Assembly: GCA_022565795.1 (NCBI GenBank)
Contig: JAIUMA010000001.1
Span: 1-64,000, forward strand
Source of the DNA: Balneolia bacterium
GTDB taxonomy: Bacteria; Bacteroidota; Rhodothermia; Balneolales; Cyclonatronaceae
Length of the DNA stretch: 64,000 nt
Direction: 5' to 3'
Shown here: positions 25,670 through 34,305 of the stretch, piece after piece
Position numbering within the stretch: the first letter of the stretch is position 1
Layout of the letters: each line of letters opens with the position of its first letter
Program-made: the position numbers and the translations under genes
The notes under the pieces: model-generated
Told to the model about the DNA's origin: nothing
Database searches by the model: none
The model's input: only the letters and a program-made list of their open reading frames with translations

Positions 25670-26635
25670 ATGAATTACATACTCAAGCTTCCATATCACA
25701 TTATCCGTCCGGTATATGAGCGTTCCAGCTTTCATACGTCGGTTATAGATGAAGTTCAGGCATCAGAGCTTAGAGATGCATACCGCCACTGCAGACAAAT
25801 CACGCGGGAGTATGCCAAAACGTTCTACATGGCAACACGTTTTTTGCCCAACAAAAAGCAGCGTTCTATTTTTGCTGTATACGCATTGTGCAGATACATA
25901 GATGATTTGGTTGATGAAGCAGAAGACCTTGTAGCTCAGCAAAAACTTACGGAGACCCAAATTGTTGAAATGCTTGACGAGTGGAAAGATCAGCTTACCA
26001 GAACTTACAACGGTGAGAAGTTTGATCACCCCATTTTATTAGCGCTCTCTGATGTGTTGAAGGAGTACCATATCCCTATTGAGCTGCCTTTTGAGCTCAT
26101 GGAAGGGGTGTGTATGGACCTCACAAAGAGCCGATATAACAATTTTGATGAGCTTTATACCTACAGTTACAAAGTAGCGTCTGTTGTAGGCCTGATGGTC
26201 AGTGAGATTTTTGGCTATTCAGATAAAAAAGCCCTTGAGCACGCCGAAAGCCTTGGCATTGCTATGCAGCTTACTAATATTCTGCGCGATATCGGTGAAG
26301 ATCTCAACAGAGGTCGAATTTATCTGCCACAAGACGAGCTCAAGCAGTTCGGAATTACAGAGCAGGACCTGTTTGACCACAGGCTCGACCAAAAGTTCAG
26401 GGACTTTATGGAGTTTCAGATACAGCGAGCTGAGCGTTATTACGAGCATGCTGATGCCGGCATTCCAATGCTTTCACGGGACAGCCACTATCCGGTAGCT
26501 ATGGCAAGGCTAAACTACAGCAAGATTCTAACACGTATCCGCGAGAACGATTATCAGGTTTTCACACAGCGTGCTTTTCTGTCTACAACCGAAAAGCTCT
26601 CCATATTGCCACGCGTCTGGTGGAGAAACAGGTAG
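25670..26635 (+). CDS. crtB: Phytoene/squalene synthase family protein, probably phytoene synthase
   Basis: The 321 residues carry both Asp-rich Mg-diphosphate sites of head-to-head prenyl synthases: Asp78-Asp79-x-x-Asp82 (YIDDLVDEAED) and Asp207-x3-Asp211 (LRDIGEDLNRGRIYLP), plus YCRQ-equivalent HCRQITREYAKTFYMATRFLP. The order and the NRGRIYLP ending favour CrtB, which condenses two geranylgeranyl diphosphates to phytoene, the first committed carotenoid step. A squalene synthase or a CrtM-like enzyme is less likely. A CrtC-type hydratase and a glycosyltransferase lie 16 kb downstream. The desaturases are not in this window. Confidence 0.9.
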   Translation: MNYILKLPYHIIRPVYERSSFHTSVIDEVQASELRDAYRHCRQITREYAKTFYMATRFLPNKKQRSIFAVYALCRYIDDLVDEAEDLVAQQKLTETQIVEMLDEWKDQLTRTYNGEKFDHPILLALSDVLKEYHIPIELPFELMEGVCMDLTKSRYNNFDELYTYSYKVASVVGLMVSEIFGYSDKKALEHAESLGIAMQLTNILRDIGEDLNRGRIYLPQDELKQFGITEQDLFDHRLDQKFRDFMEFQIQRAERYYEHADAGIPMLSRDSHYPVAMARLNYSKILTRIRENDYQVFTQRAFLSTTEKLSILPRVWWRNR

Positions 26636-26773
26636 AAAAAACGCCTTCCACACGTGATTTCTAATTATAAATAAAAGCGCTTTTTTGTTGCGTATTCTAC
26701 ATCTTTGTGCTTATGTTTGAGAACCAGTGCAAATCATCTTTCAAATACAAACTCATTTCACAGAGGTACGGCA

Positions 26774-27481
26774 ATGAAGGTAAGCGTCAAACAATGGAGA
26801 AGCCCTAGTTTGGGTGAGCAGGCGAAAGTTCACGTATACGGAACTTCTGGTACTCCGGTGCTTTTTTTCAATGCTGCATGCGACGAGACCGGTGCTGACA
26901 AGGAATTCCTGAAGTCACTCGAGTACCAGATTGATAATGGCCTGAATATGGTCTACACGCTTCAGCAGCCGGAGTATAAAACAATTTTTGATGCAACCGT
27001 TGCTCCCAAAAGCAGGCTTATTCATTATCTGCATATCGAAGGTTTCGTGATTGATGAACTCATTCCAAAAATGCAAAAAGACAGTTCTAACGATTACATT
27101 ATGGTGGCCGGTGTGAGGGATGGTGCGTTTTTAGCCACAAATATGATGCTCAAACACCCTTCTTTATTCAAAAAGTGTATTTCTGTTTGTGGTGTGTATG
27201 ATATGCGGCCAGATTTCGATGGTTCCGTGCTCGAGGATTTCTATTATAACAACCCTATCGAATACCTTCCGAATCTGACCGATGAATATTATTTGAATGA
27301 CATCAGAAGTACTGATATTCGCCTCGTGTCACATAATGATGACGAAAATCTTTCTCAGGCTGAGCTCTTCTCTGAGTTTTTGCACCATAAAGATATACCG
27401 CACTCCCTTGACCTTTGGGGTGATGATGAGCCTATTGGACAGGCTGTTTTCCAGAAAATGATTGCCAAGCACATTCCTTAG
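26774..27481 (+). CDS. Esterase-D-like alpha/beta-hydrolase fold protein with altered nucleophile
   Basis: From ATG 26774 (MKVSVKQWRSPSLG) it has 235 residues. GTPVLFFNAACDETG and the segments KKCISVCGVYDM and DEPIGQAVFQKMI follow the pattern of putative esterases. At the nucleophile elbow, where GxSxG is expected, the sequence is VAGVRDGAF, with Asp116 in place of Ser. It could be a non-catalytic member or one that uses Asp, as in dehalogenases. No signal peptide is seen. An in-frame ATG at 26713-26715 exists but precedes unlikely sequence. It lies 104 bases upstream of accC. Confidence 0.65.
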   Translation: MKVSVKQWRSPSLGEQAKVHVYGTSGTPVLFFNAACDETGADKEFLKSLEYQIDNGLNMVYTLQQPEYKTIFDATVAPKSRLIHYLHIEGFVIDELIPKMQKDSSNDYIMVAGVRDGAFLATNMMLKHPSLFKKCISVCGVYDMRPDFDGSVLEDFYYNNPIEYLPNLTDEYYLNDIRSTDIRLVSHNDDENLSQAELFSEFLHHKDIPHSLDLWGDDEPIGQAVFQKMIAKHIP

Positions 27482-27585
27482 CCTTCCTTTCATGTTTTTC
27501 ATCAGAATTCGGTATTATAGAAGCACTGAAAAGCGATATTTCAAATTCTGAAATCACCAAAACTGAAAAGGTTTAACAGGTTTTT

Positions 27586-29094
27586 ATGGCTAAAATTAAC
27601 AAGGTACTAATTGCCAACAGAGGAGAGATAGCCGTTCGTGTGATACGCTCGTGCCGTCATCTCGGAATCAAAACTGTAGCGGTCTACTCAAAGGTCGATG
27701 CATCTATGCCGCATGTGCTTCTGGCTGATGAGGGCGTTTGTATAGGTGAAGCTGCTTCATCTGAAAGCTACCTTGTTATTGACAAAATCCTCGACGCCGC
27801 GAAAAAGACGGGGGCCGATGCTATTCATCCCGGTTATGGGTTCTTAAGTGAAAACGCAGCTTTTGCTCAGCGATGCAACGAAGAAAATATAATATTTATA
27901 GGTCCACGTCCTAACGCCATTGAGGCTATGGGTGATAAAACCAAGGCCCGTGAGCTAATGGAAGCCAACGGCGTTCCTTTGCCGCCTGGTACAGCAACTG
28001 CCCTCAAAGATATCGAAGAAGCTGAGTCTGTAGCCAATAAAATAGGTTATCCCGTTATGATTAAAGCTGCAGCCGGCGGCGGCGGCAAGGGCATGCGTAT
28101 CGTTTATAAGAAAGAAGATTTCGCCGCTAGTATCCGCACAGCGCGCTCAGAGGCTAAAAGTGCGTTTGGTGATGACCGCGTATATGTCGAAAAATACCTG
28201 GAAAACCCGCGGCATATCGAGTTTCAGATAATCGCTGATAATCACGGAAACGTCGTTCACCTTTTCGACAGAGAATGCTCTGTGCAGCGCCGTCATCAAA
28301 AGGTGATAGAGGAAGCGCCAAGTCCGTTTTTGGATGATGACCTCCGAGCCAGAATGGCTGAAGTAGCAGTCAAAGCCGCTGAAAGCTGTAATTACACAGG
28401 TGCTGGTACAGTAGAGTTCCTCGCAGATAAGCATCGCAATTTTTACTTCCTTGAGATGAACACCCGCCTTCAGGTGGAGCATCCGGTTACTGAGTATATA
28501 ACGGGGCTCGATCTGGTAGCACTGCAACTGCTCGTGGCCGAAGGCAAAAAGCTTCCTTTTGAGCAGAATGACATAAAAAAGCGTGGGCACGCAATCGAAT
28601 GCAGAATTTGTGCAGAAGATCCGGAAGAGAATTTTTTGCCGAGTACAGGGCTTCTGAAAAGATTCAATATTCCTTCTGGAATTGGAGTTCGGGTAGATGC
28701 TGGTATTGATGCGGGTCAGACAGTGACCATCAACTACGATCCTCTGCTTGCGAAACTAATCACGTATGGAAGCGACAGAGATGAAGCCATCCGCAGAATG
28801 AAAATCGCGCTGGAGGAGTATGGAATCGACGGATGCAAAACAACGATTCCGTTTTGCCATTTCGCAATGGAACACCCTGTATTCCAGTCAGGCCAGTACG
28901 ACACCCACTTTATTGGCCAGTATTACAAGCCAGCGGAAAACAAGAAAAGTGATAATAAGACAGCTCATCTGGCCACGGCAGTGCTTTTCGATGCCATACG
29001 CGGCAATGGAAACGGTACAGTAAACGGGGCAGAACCTGAGATGATTCAGGACGGTATGGGCACTGATGCCGGATGGTGGAGAAACCGCAGATAG
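27586..29094 (+). CDS. accC: Biotin carboxylase subunit of acetyl-CoA carboxylase
   Basis: The 502 residues match biotin carboxylase: KVLIANRGEIAVRVIRSCRHLG, GPRPNAIEAMGDKTKAREL, the Gly-rich AAAGGGGKGMR loop, RDCSVQRRHQK-type segment (RECSVQRRHQKVIEE), and EMNTRLQVEHPVTE. It uses ATP and bicarbonate to carboxylate the biotin carrier in the first step of fatty-acid synthesis. It is about 50 residues longer than E. coli AccC; the extra tail after FIGQYYKP is Asn/Gly-rich, ends in WWRNRR and resembles no known domain. accB is not adjacent, unlike the common accBC arrangement. A propionyl- or pyruvate-carboxylase biotin carboxylase is possible but less likely. Confidence 0.9.
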   Translation: MAKINKVLIANRGEIAVRVIRSCRHLGIKTVAVYSKVDASMPHVLLADEGVCIGEAASSESYLVIDKILDAAKKTGADAIHPGYGFLSENAAFAQRCNEENIIFIGPRPNAIEAMGDKTKARELMEANGVPLPPGTATALKDIEEAESVANKIGYPVMIKAAAGGGGKGMRIVYKKEDFAASIRTARSEAKSAFGDDRVYVEKYLENPRHIEFQIIADNHGNVVHLFDRECSVQRRHQKVIEEAPSPFLDDDLRARMAEVAVKAAESCNYTGAGTVEFLADKHRNFYFLEMNTRLQVEHPVTEYITGLDLVALQLLVAEGKKLPFEQNDIKKRGHAIECRICAEDPEENFLPSTGLLKRFNIPSGIGVRVDAGIDAGQTVTINYDPLLAKLITYGSDRDEAIRRMKIALEEYGIDGCKTTIPFCHFAMEHPVFQSGQYDTHFIGQYYKPAENKKSDNKTAHLATAVLFDAIRGNGNGTVNGAEPEMIQDGMGTDAGWWRNRR

Positions 29095-29138
29095 AAAATC
29101 TGCGCGACATCTTCGTTCATCAATAATTATTGCTGCTT

Positions 29139-30080
29139 GTGAATTCTGATAAATCTCTTTTTGATAAACTTGGCTCGCTGGATACGGAGCAAAATAATCC
29201 TGTCTCAGCAGGCATCGATACGGCATCTCCGCTTGATATTGCCCGTATTATGAACGCTGAAGATGCCGGCGTGGCGGTTGCTGTATCCAAAAAGCTGAAT
29301 AAGGTCGCGGAAGGCATCACCCTTATTACAGAGGCATTCAAAAATGGTGGCCGGCTGATATATGCAGGGTCAGGCACCAGCGGAAGAATTGGTGTAGTGG
29401 ATGCATCTGAGTGCCCGCCGACTTTCGGTACGCCTTTCGATATGGTCAAAGGCTTAATCGCCGGCGGACCTGAAGCGATGTTCCGGGCGCAGGAGGGAGC
29501 TGAGGACAAGCCTGAACTTGGTGCAAAAGATATTGTCTCCGAAAAAGCCGGAGCTAACGACGTGGTCTGTGGACTGGCTGCCAGCGGACGGACGCCTTAT
29601 GTAGCCGGAGCGCTAAGCAAAGCAAAAGAGCTTGGAGCTAAAACAATCTTCATCTGCTGTGTTGATGAATCGCAGCTCGATACTAATCTGCATCCGGATG
29701 TGCTTATTTCTGTACCTGTAGGCCCTGAGGTGATATCGGGCAGTACGAGGCTCAAAAGTGGTACGGCTCAAAAGATGGTGTGCAACATGCTTACAACCGG
29801 AGCTATGATTCAGCTCGGCAAGGTATATCAAAACGTGATGGTTGATCTACAGCTAACAAATCAAAAGCTGCACGAGCGGGCCAGAAGAATCGTGATGCAG
29901 CTTGCTGATGTTAACTATGATGAGGCTTCGGAAGCACTCGATAAAGCCGGAAACCACGTGAAGTCAGCACTTGTTATGACTATTGGAAAAGTTGATTATG
30001 ATGAAGCTCAACTCATTCTGCAGCAACACCATGGCTTTGTTCAAAAAGCGTTAACTTCAATAGAAAAAAAGAATGAATAA
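29139..30080 (+). CDS. murQ: N-acetylmuramic acid 6-phosphate etherase
   Basis: MurQ cleaves the lactyl ether of MurNAc-6-phosphate to yield GlcNAc-6-phosphate and D-lactate, in cell-wall recycling. The SIS-domain protein shows AGSGTSGRIGVVDASECPPTFGT, where the sugar-phosphate is bound, GLAASGRTPYVAGAL and VGPEVISGSTRLKSGTAQKMVCNML. About 313 residues from GTG 29139; a TTG at 29130 would add LLV. No ATG precedes the conserved core. It follows accC by about 45 bases and overlaps the next gene by 8 bases. Confidence 0.95.
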   Translation: MNSDKSLFDKLGSLDTEQNNPVSAGIDTASPLDIARIMNAEDAGVAVAVSKKLNKVAEGITLITEAFKNGGRLIYAGSGTSGRIGVVDASECPPTFGTPFDMVKGLIAGGPEAMFRAQEGAEDKPELGAKDIVSEKAGANDVVCGLAASGRTPYVAGALSKAKELGAKTIFICCVDESQLDTNLHPDVLISVPVGPEVISGSTRLKSGTAQKMVCNMLTTGAMIQLGKVYQNVMVDLQLTNQKLHERARRIVMQLADVNYDEASEALDKAGNHVKSALVMTIGKVDYDEAQLILQQHHGFVQKALTSIEKKNE

Positions 30081-30819
30081 ACTCTTCAGCGGACTTGTCT
30101 GGCTGCTATACGGGCTCAGTTATTTTCCGTCTTTTTTGATCGCTCTGCTGGTTAGGATCTTTACCTTTCCGTTTGATCCCTATAACCGGTATCCCAATGC
30201 AATAATGATATTTTTCGGACAGCTGATTATAACGCTTAATCCTTTTTGGAAGAGGCACTATTTCGGCTTGGAAAAGATTACTGAAGAGAAGCCCGCCTTT
30301 ATTCGTGTGGCAAACCATCAAAGTTTTTTAGACATGCCTTTGGTGGCCACCATGCCAATGAATATGAAGTGGATTTCAAAAAAGGAGCTGTTTAAAATTC
30401 CTGTTGTAGGCTGGCTGATGCACCTCGCAGGTCATATTTCGGTAGATCGTGGTAGTAAAGGTGCGGCGAAATCACTGCTTGAGATGATCGATCCCATTAA
30501 TGACGGCATGAGCGTGATGGTTTTTCCGGAGGGTACACGATCCAGAGAAGGCAAGCTTAAGCCATTCAAGAAAGGAGCGTTTCATGCTTCAATGGACAAC
30601 GGCTTCCGGATTCAGCCAATCGTAATTGAAGGTACGTATAAGTGCATGAAACCGGACACATGGGTGATGAACTTCAAAGGTGATTTATATGTCTCGGTGC
30701 TGGATCCTATCTCGCCCGATGGTTTCGAAGATGTGAATGCGCTGCGCGACTATGTGCATGAAGTGGTTAAAACAGAGTCGGATCGTCTGAAAACTGTAGC
30801 AGCTGAAAACAAACGATAA
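30073..30819 (+). CDS. plsC: 1-acyl-sn-glycerol-3-phosphate acyltransferase
   Basis: PlsC acylates lysophosphatidic acid at the inner membrane to give phosphatidic acid. The 248 residues have two N-terminal hydrophobic stretches, the catalytic HxxxxD (NHQSFLDMPL), WISKKELFKIPVVGW, and the substrate motif FPEGTRSREGKLKPFKKGAF. It begins inside the end of murQ (8-base overlap), so the two are probably co-translated. Length and motif order fit PlsC. Confidence 0.92.
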   Translation: MNKLFSGLVWLLYGLSYFPSFLIALLVRIFTFPFDPYNRYPNAIMIFFGQLIITLNPFWKRHYFGLEKITEEKPAFIRVANHQSFLDMPLVATMPMNMKWISKKELFKIPVVGWLMHLAGHISVDRGSKGAAKSLLEMIDPINDGMSVMVFPEGTRSREGKLKPFKKGAFHASMDNGFRIQPIVIEGTYKCMKPDTWVMNFKGDLYVSVLDPISPDGFEDVNALRDYVHEVVKTESDRLKTVAAENKR

Positions 30820-30847
30820 GGGCTCACACAATCGTTAATTCTGGTCT

Positions 30848-31510
30848 ATGAAACAGGCAAATCCCCGATTTGAAGACCAGCTACTGAACTATAGCAACCG
30901 CATCTACTTTAGTGTGGCTGTGGTTCTTGTATTGCTTCATTTGGTTTTTCGGTTTATTGACTGGCAGACCGAAGTCAACCCGGTTGTTACCCGTGAATGG
31001 GAAGAGGTGCTGATTGAAGAAATCGCAGTTACAGTTCAGCAGGATGCCGTTCCGCCTCCGCCCAGACCCCGTATTGCGCCACCGGTTATTTCAGATGAAG
31101 TGATTCAGGAAGATCCGGAATGGGAAGAGTTTGCCCTCGATACGGGAAGGGAAGAGTCAGAGGGAACTACAAGCGGAAGTAATGGCGAGGTTGGTATTGT
31201 AGAGAATCCGGATCAGCCTGCCAGAGTTAGAAGGATTGTTGAGGCCGTTACGCCGTCAGCTGCCCGTGACCTTGGTTACAGAGTAGTCGTAACCGTCACA
31301 CTTCTTGTGCTTCCTGATGGCCGCGTTGATGAAGTGTTCATTTCACAGATTGAGACAATTGATGATGAGGGCCGGAAAGAAACCGTAAATAATATCGGAT
31401 ATGGCATAATCGAAGAAACGATTAGGGCGGCAAGCGGCTGGTTGTTTATTCCTGCAAGAGAAGGCGGGGAACCTGTAGCGACCTACTCCATGCATCGATT
31501 CACGTTTTAG
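30848..31510 (+). CDS. TonB-like energy transducer
   Basis: The 220 residues have a cytoplasmic lead, one N-terminal membrane helix (about 22-38, VAVVLVLLHLVFRFI), a Pro-rich stretch (VPPPPRPRIAPPV), an acidic linker and a C-terminal domain with TonB features: YRVVVTVTLLVLPDGRVDEVFI and SGWLFIPAREGGEPVATYSM. It would link the proton-motive force to outer-membrane TonB-dependent receptors. ExbB/ExbD are not adjacent. It starts 29 bases after plsC. Confidence 0.82.
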   Translation: MKQANPRFEDQLLNYSNRIYFSVAVVLVLLHLVFRFIDWQTEVNPVVTREWEEVLIEEIAVTVQQDAVPPPPRPRIAPPVISDEVIQEDPEWEEFALDTGREESEGTTSGSNGEVGIVENPDQPARVRRIVEAVTPSAARDLGYRVVVTVTLLVLPDGRVDEVFISQIETIDDEGRKETVNNIGYGIIEETIRAASGWLFIPAREGGEPVATYSMHRFTF

Positions 31511-31562
31511 TCTCTCTACTATATAAGTACCCGATCAATACTGTAATATTTCAAAGACAGGG

Positions 31563-31591
31563 TTGATGTGAGAGGCAAATGGTCTTATATT
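31563..31591 (+). promoter_or_regulatory. Promoter of the tRNA-Ser gene
   Basis: TTGATG (31563-31568) and TATATT (31586-31591) are separated by exactly 17 bases, and the mature tRNA begins 33 bases after the -10 box. This is the best promoter-like sequence in the window. Confidence 0.55.
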
Positions 31592-31623
31592 GTAAATCTG
31601 TCATTTATTTGATTCGACTCTTA

Positions 31624-31711
31624 GGAGAGGTGCCAGAGCGGTCGAACGGGCTCGCCTGGAAAGCGAGTGTGCCCTAACCGGGTACCGAGGGTTCGAATCC
31701 CTCCCTCTCCG
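31624..31711 (+). tRNA. tRNA-Ser (anticodon GGA)
   Basis: The 88-base sequence folds as a long-variable-arm tRNA: acceptor GGAGAGG (31624-31630) pairs with CCTCTCC (31704-31710), the anticodon stem is CTCGC/GCGAG around CTGGAAA with GGA at 31658-31660, then a class II variable arm and the TTCGAATCC loop. The discriminator is G, as in tRNA-Ser. CCA is not encoded. It reads UCC and UCU codons. Confidence 0.96.
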
Positions 31712-31712
31712 C

Positions 31713-31750
31713 AAAAGCCGGCTTTCTGTATTCAGGAAGCCGGCTTTTTT
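31713..31750 (+). terminator. Terminator after tRNA-Ser
   Basis: AAAAGCCGGCTTTCTG (31713-31728) and CAGGAAGCCGGCTTTT (31733-31748) form a 16-bp stem with one G-T pair and a 4-base loop, followed by a T-run. Confidence 0.93.
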
Positions 31751-31947
31751 ATTTGTGGCTGATTTTAACCATAAATGGCGGCATAAGAATCTTTCGCTGT
31801 TATCAACTTTTATCATTTTGATGTAGTCCAATGATTTATTTTTGATTTCGATTGATTGCAGCTGCCGGATTCGATGCCTGAACTGCAAACAATCAGGTTG
31901 CTTTTGAAAGCAAAGCACATCAACATATACAAACACACTAATCTGAT

Positions 31948-33573
31948 ATGATCACAAAGAAACTGATGCTTATCGGGCGGGCCGCATTAACCGCCTGCCT
32001 TCTTCTTGGAATAAATAACGCTCTATTTGCACAGTCTGTAGACAATCCAACCGTTGACCTCGAAATGGTTGAACGGATGATTGAGGAGGGCAAAGAGAAC
32101 TCTCAAATCATGGATATGGCCAGCTATCTCACCGATGTGATTGGCCCGCGTCTTACCAACTCACCTCAGATGTATCGCGCCAACGAATGGGCGGCACAAA
32201 TGATGGAAGAGTTCGGGCTTGATAATGTATACCAGCAGGAGTGGGGACCGTTCGGAAGAGGATGGGAGCTCACCCGCTTTGCCATGCACGTGCACGGAGA
32301 GAATACCTACTTTCCCGCTATTGGCTATCCAAAAGCATGGTCACCGGGCTACGACGGACCAGTTCGCGGTGAAGTCGTTTACCTCGAGATTACCGATGAA
32401 AAAGATTTTGACTACTGGCGAGGCAGGCTTGAAGGAAAGTTTGTGATTACCGACACTCCCGCTGAAGCACAGCTTCTTTTAGATCCGATTGCGCGGCGAC
32501 ACGATGATTCAACGCTGCTTCGCCTTGCCAACGCAACGCAGCAAATTTCAACTCAGGGGGGCGGTCAAACTCCCGGTGCGGCCTGGCTGGCCAGACAGCA
32601 GGCTGCTTACGAAAAAGCTCAGTTTTTGATGGACGAGCGTCCGCTTGCAATTATTGATGAAAGCTACCGGGGCTGGAGCGGGCAGGTTGCTATCTCCGGC
32701 GCCACGCTTCCTGCTGAGCCGGGAACACCATGGGGACAGCGTCCGAGACCTCATCAGGTAGATGCACCGACTCCGGTACCACAAATATCTTTAGCCCGTG
32801 AGCATTACGGACGTATCTACCGAATGCTGAAGCACGGCGAGAGAGTGGAAATCGAGCTTGATATGCAGGTGGAGTTTCAGGATGATAATCTATACGCCTG
32901 GAATACGCTGGGCCAGATTACAGGTACTGATCCAGATATAGGTGATGAAGTTGTCGTAATCGGAGCTCACCTGGACTCTTGGCATACCGGAACGGGAGCA
33001 ACAGACAACGCCGCCGGTTCTGTTGTTATGCTCGAAGCGATGCGTATTCTGAAGGCATTGGATGTGCAGCCCCGTCGTACGATACAAATTGCGCTCTGGA
33101 GCGGTGAGGAGCAGGGGCTTCACGGATCACGTGAATTCGTAAGTGAATACTTCGCACAAATGTCGGGCAACTCATTCGACCCTGAGACTGCTGACATCAA
33201 AGATATGTACGAGAAGTTCTCTGCCTATTTCAATGTGGATAATGGTGCCGGACAAATTCGCGGTATTTATCTGCAGCAGAACGATGCCGTTCGAAACCTG
33301 TTCCGCACATGGATGCTTCCGTTCAGCGACTGGGGAACCGAAACGGTAACATGGGCAAATACAGGTTCTACCGATCACGTGTCATTCGACCGCGTTGGGC
33401 TGCCCGGGTTTCAGTTCATACAGGATCCTCTTGAGTATTTTACGCTCAGCCATCACTCCAACATGGATACTTACGAAAGACTGGTCCCTCAGGACCTTAT
33501 GCGAAATGCAATTATCGTAGCGGCTTTTGCATACCACACGGCTATGCTGGATGAAAGACTCCCGCGAAAGTAG
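31948..33573 (+). CDS. Exported M28-family zinc peptidase
   Basis: The 541 residues start with a Sec signal peptide (cleavage near LFAQ, residue 29). The co-catalytic zinc site of M28 aminopeptidases is complete: His341 (GAHLDSW), bridging Asp353 (GATDNAAG), the general base and ligand Glu387-Glu388 (SGEEQGLHG), Asp431 (FNVDNGAG) and His502 (LSHHSNMDT). An insertion of about 80 residues, typical of PA-domain or lid segments, precedes it (around 130-240). It should act in the periplasm or outside as an aminopeptidase or carboxypeptidase. Monocistronic, framed by terminators. Confidence 0.92.
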   Translation: MITKKLMLIGRAALTACLLLGINNALFAQSVDNPTVDLEMVERMIEEGKENSQIMDMASYLTDVIGPRLTNSPQMYRANEWAAQMMEEFGLDNVYQQEWGPFGRGWELTRFAMHVHGENTYFPAIGYPKAWSPGYDGPVRGEVVYLEITDEKDFDYWRGRLEGKFVITDTPAEAQLLLDPIARRHDDSTLLRLANATQQISTQGGGQTPGAAWLARQQAAYEKAQFLMDERPLAIIDESYRGWSGQVAISGATLPAEPGTPWGQRPRPHQVDAPTPVPQISLAREHYGRIYRMLKHGERVEIELDMQVEFQDDNLYAWNTLGQITGTDPDIGDEVVVIGAHLDSWHTGTGATDNAAGSVVMLEAMRILKALDVQPRRTIQIALWSGEEQGLHGSREFVSEYFAQMSGNSFDPETADIKDMYEKFSAYFNVDNGAGQIRGIYLQQNDAVRNLFRTWMLPFSDWGTETVTWANTGSTDHVSFDRVGLPGFQFIQDPLEYFTLSHHSNMDTYERLVPQDLMRNAIIVAAFAYHTAMLDERLPRK

Positions 33574-33615
33574 ACTGACTTAATACAGGGTTACACTACC
33601 TGATGACCTTTCCTG

Positions 33616-33648
33616 AAAGCGCCCGAATTTAAATTCGGGCGCTTTTTT
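33616..33648 (+). terminator. Bidirectional terminator between the M28 and TRIC genes
   Basis: AAAGCGCCCGAATTT (33616-33630) and AAATTCGGGCGCTTT (33631-33645) form a perfect 15-bp inverted repeat with a T-run on the plus strand and an A-run on the left, so it serves both convergent genes. Confidence 0.9.
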
Positions 33649-33660
33649 GTGCTGTCATAT

Positions 33661-34296
33661 TTAGCTTGGCTCTTCGTCAATTTGAAAAAGTGGCAGCCGG
33701 AGCCCTTTGAAGATAGCCGCAAGCCGAAGACTGGCTACGCAGAGAATGCCTATTCCTGTAGCCAGATCATCATCAATGCCAAAGTACTTGAGAACCAGAT
33801 AAACAAGAATTCCTGTGATGGCTGCCGTAGCGTAAAAATCTCTTCTTAGAATCAATGGGATTTCATTTGTAAGCACATCACGGAGTATACCACCAGCGAC
33901 GCCGGTCATAGTTCCCAGAATAACAACGATTATCCATTCAACCCCGGCGCTTTCGGCAATTCCTGCTCCTAAAATGGCAAACAGCGCGAGACCGAAAGCA
34001 TCAGCAATAAGCAGAAATCGTTGCGGAAGTTTTCGGTAGCGGGAAAAGAAAAGGGTGATGAATGTTGCTGTGAAAATGACGTACAGATAGGCCGGGTCCT
34101 CAATCCAGAAAACTGGCTGGCGCCCCAGCAGCATGTCGCGGATGGTTCCGCCTCCAATGGCCGTTACAACGGAAATTACCAGAACGCCCAGCCAGTCGAG
34201 GCTCTTGCGGCCTGCAGCTAATGCACCTGATATAGCGAAGACAGCGACCCCGGCAAGGTCAGCAAAGTAGAGTATTCGGGTAAGTTCAGTTTCCAA
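33661..34296 (-). CDS. Trimeric intracellular cation channel (TRIC/YadS) family protein
   Basis: The 211 residues are hydrophobic with about seven predicted membrane helices. Two half-repeats carry the family's glycine-rich signature: AIGGGTIRDMLLGRQPVFWIEDP in the first half and GVAGGILRDVLTNEIPLILRRDFY in the second. This is the inverted-repeat fold of bacterial TRIC potassium channels, so it probably conducts K+ across the inner membrane. No other gene is coupled except the hypothetical downstream of it in the same direction (9 bases apart at its start). Confidence 0.88.
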   Translation of the reverse strand: METELTRILYFADLAGVAVFAISGALAAGRKSLDWLGVLVISVVTAIGGGTIRDMLLGRQPVFWIEDPAYLYVIFTATFITLFFSRYRKLPQRFLLIADAFGLALFAILGAGIAESAGVEWIIVVILGTMTGVAGGILRDVLTNEIPLILRRDFYATAAITGILVYLVLKYFGIDDDLATGIGILCVASLRLAAIFKGLRLPLFQIDEEPS

Positions 34297-34305
34297 TTCG
34301 AATAA

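Noticed and set aside
31624-31711. tRNA-Ser as an integration site of an island
   Set aside because: It has its own terminator and is followed by an ordinary M28 peptidase gene; no integrase or duplicated tRNA end is visible.
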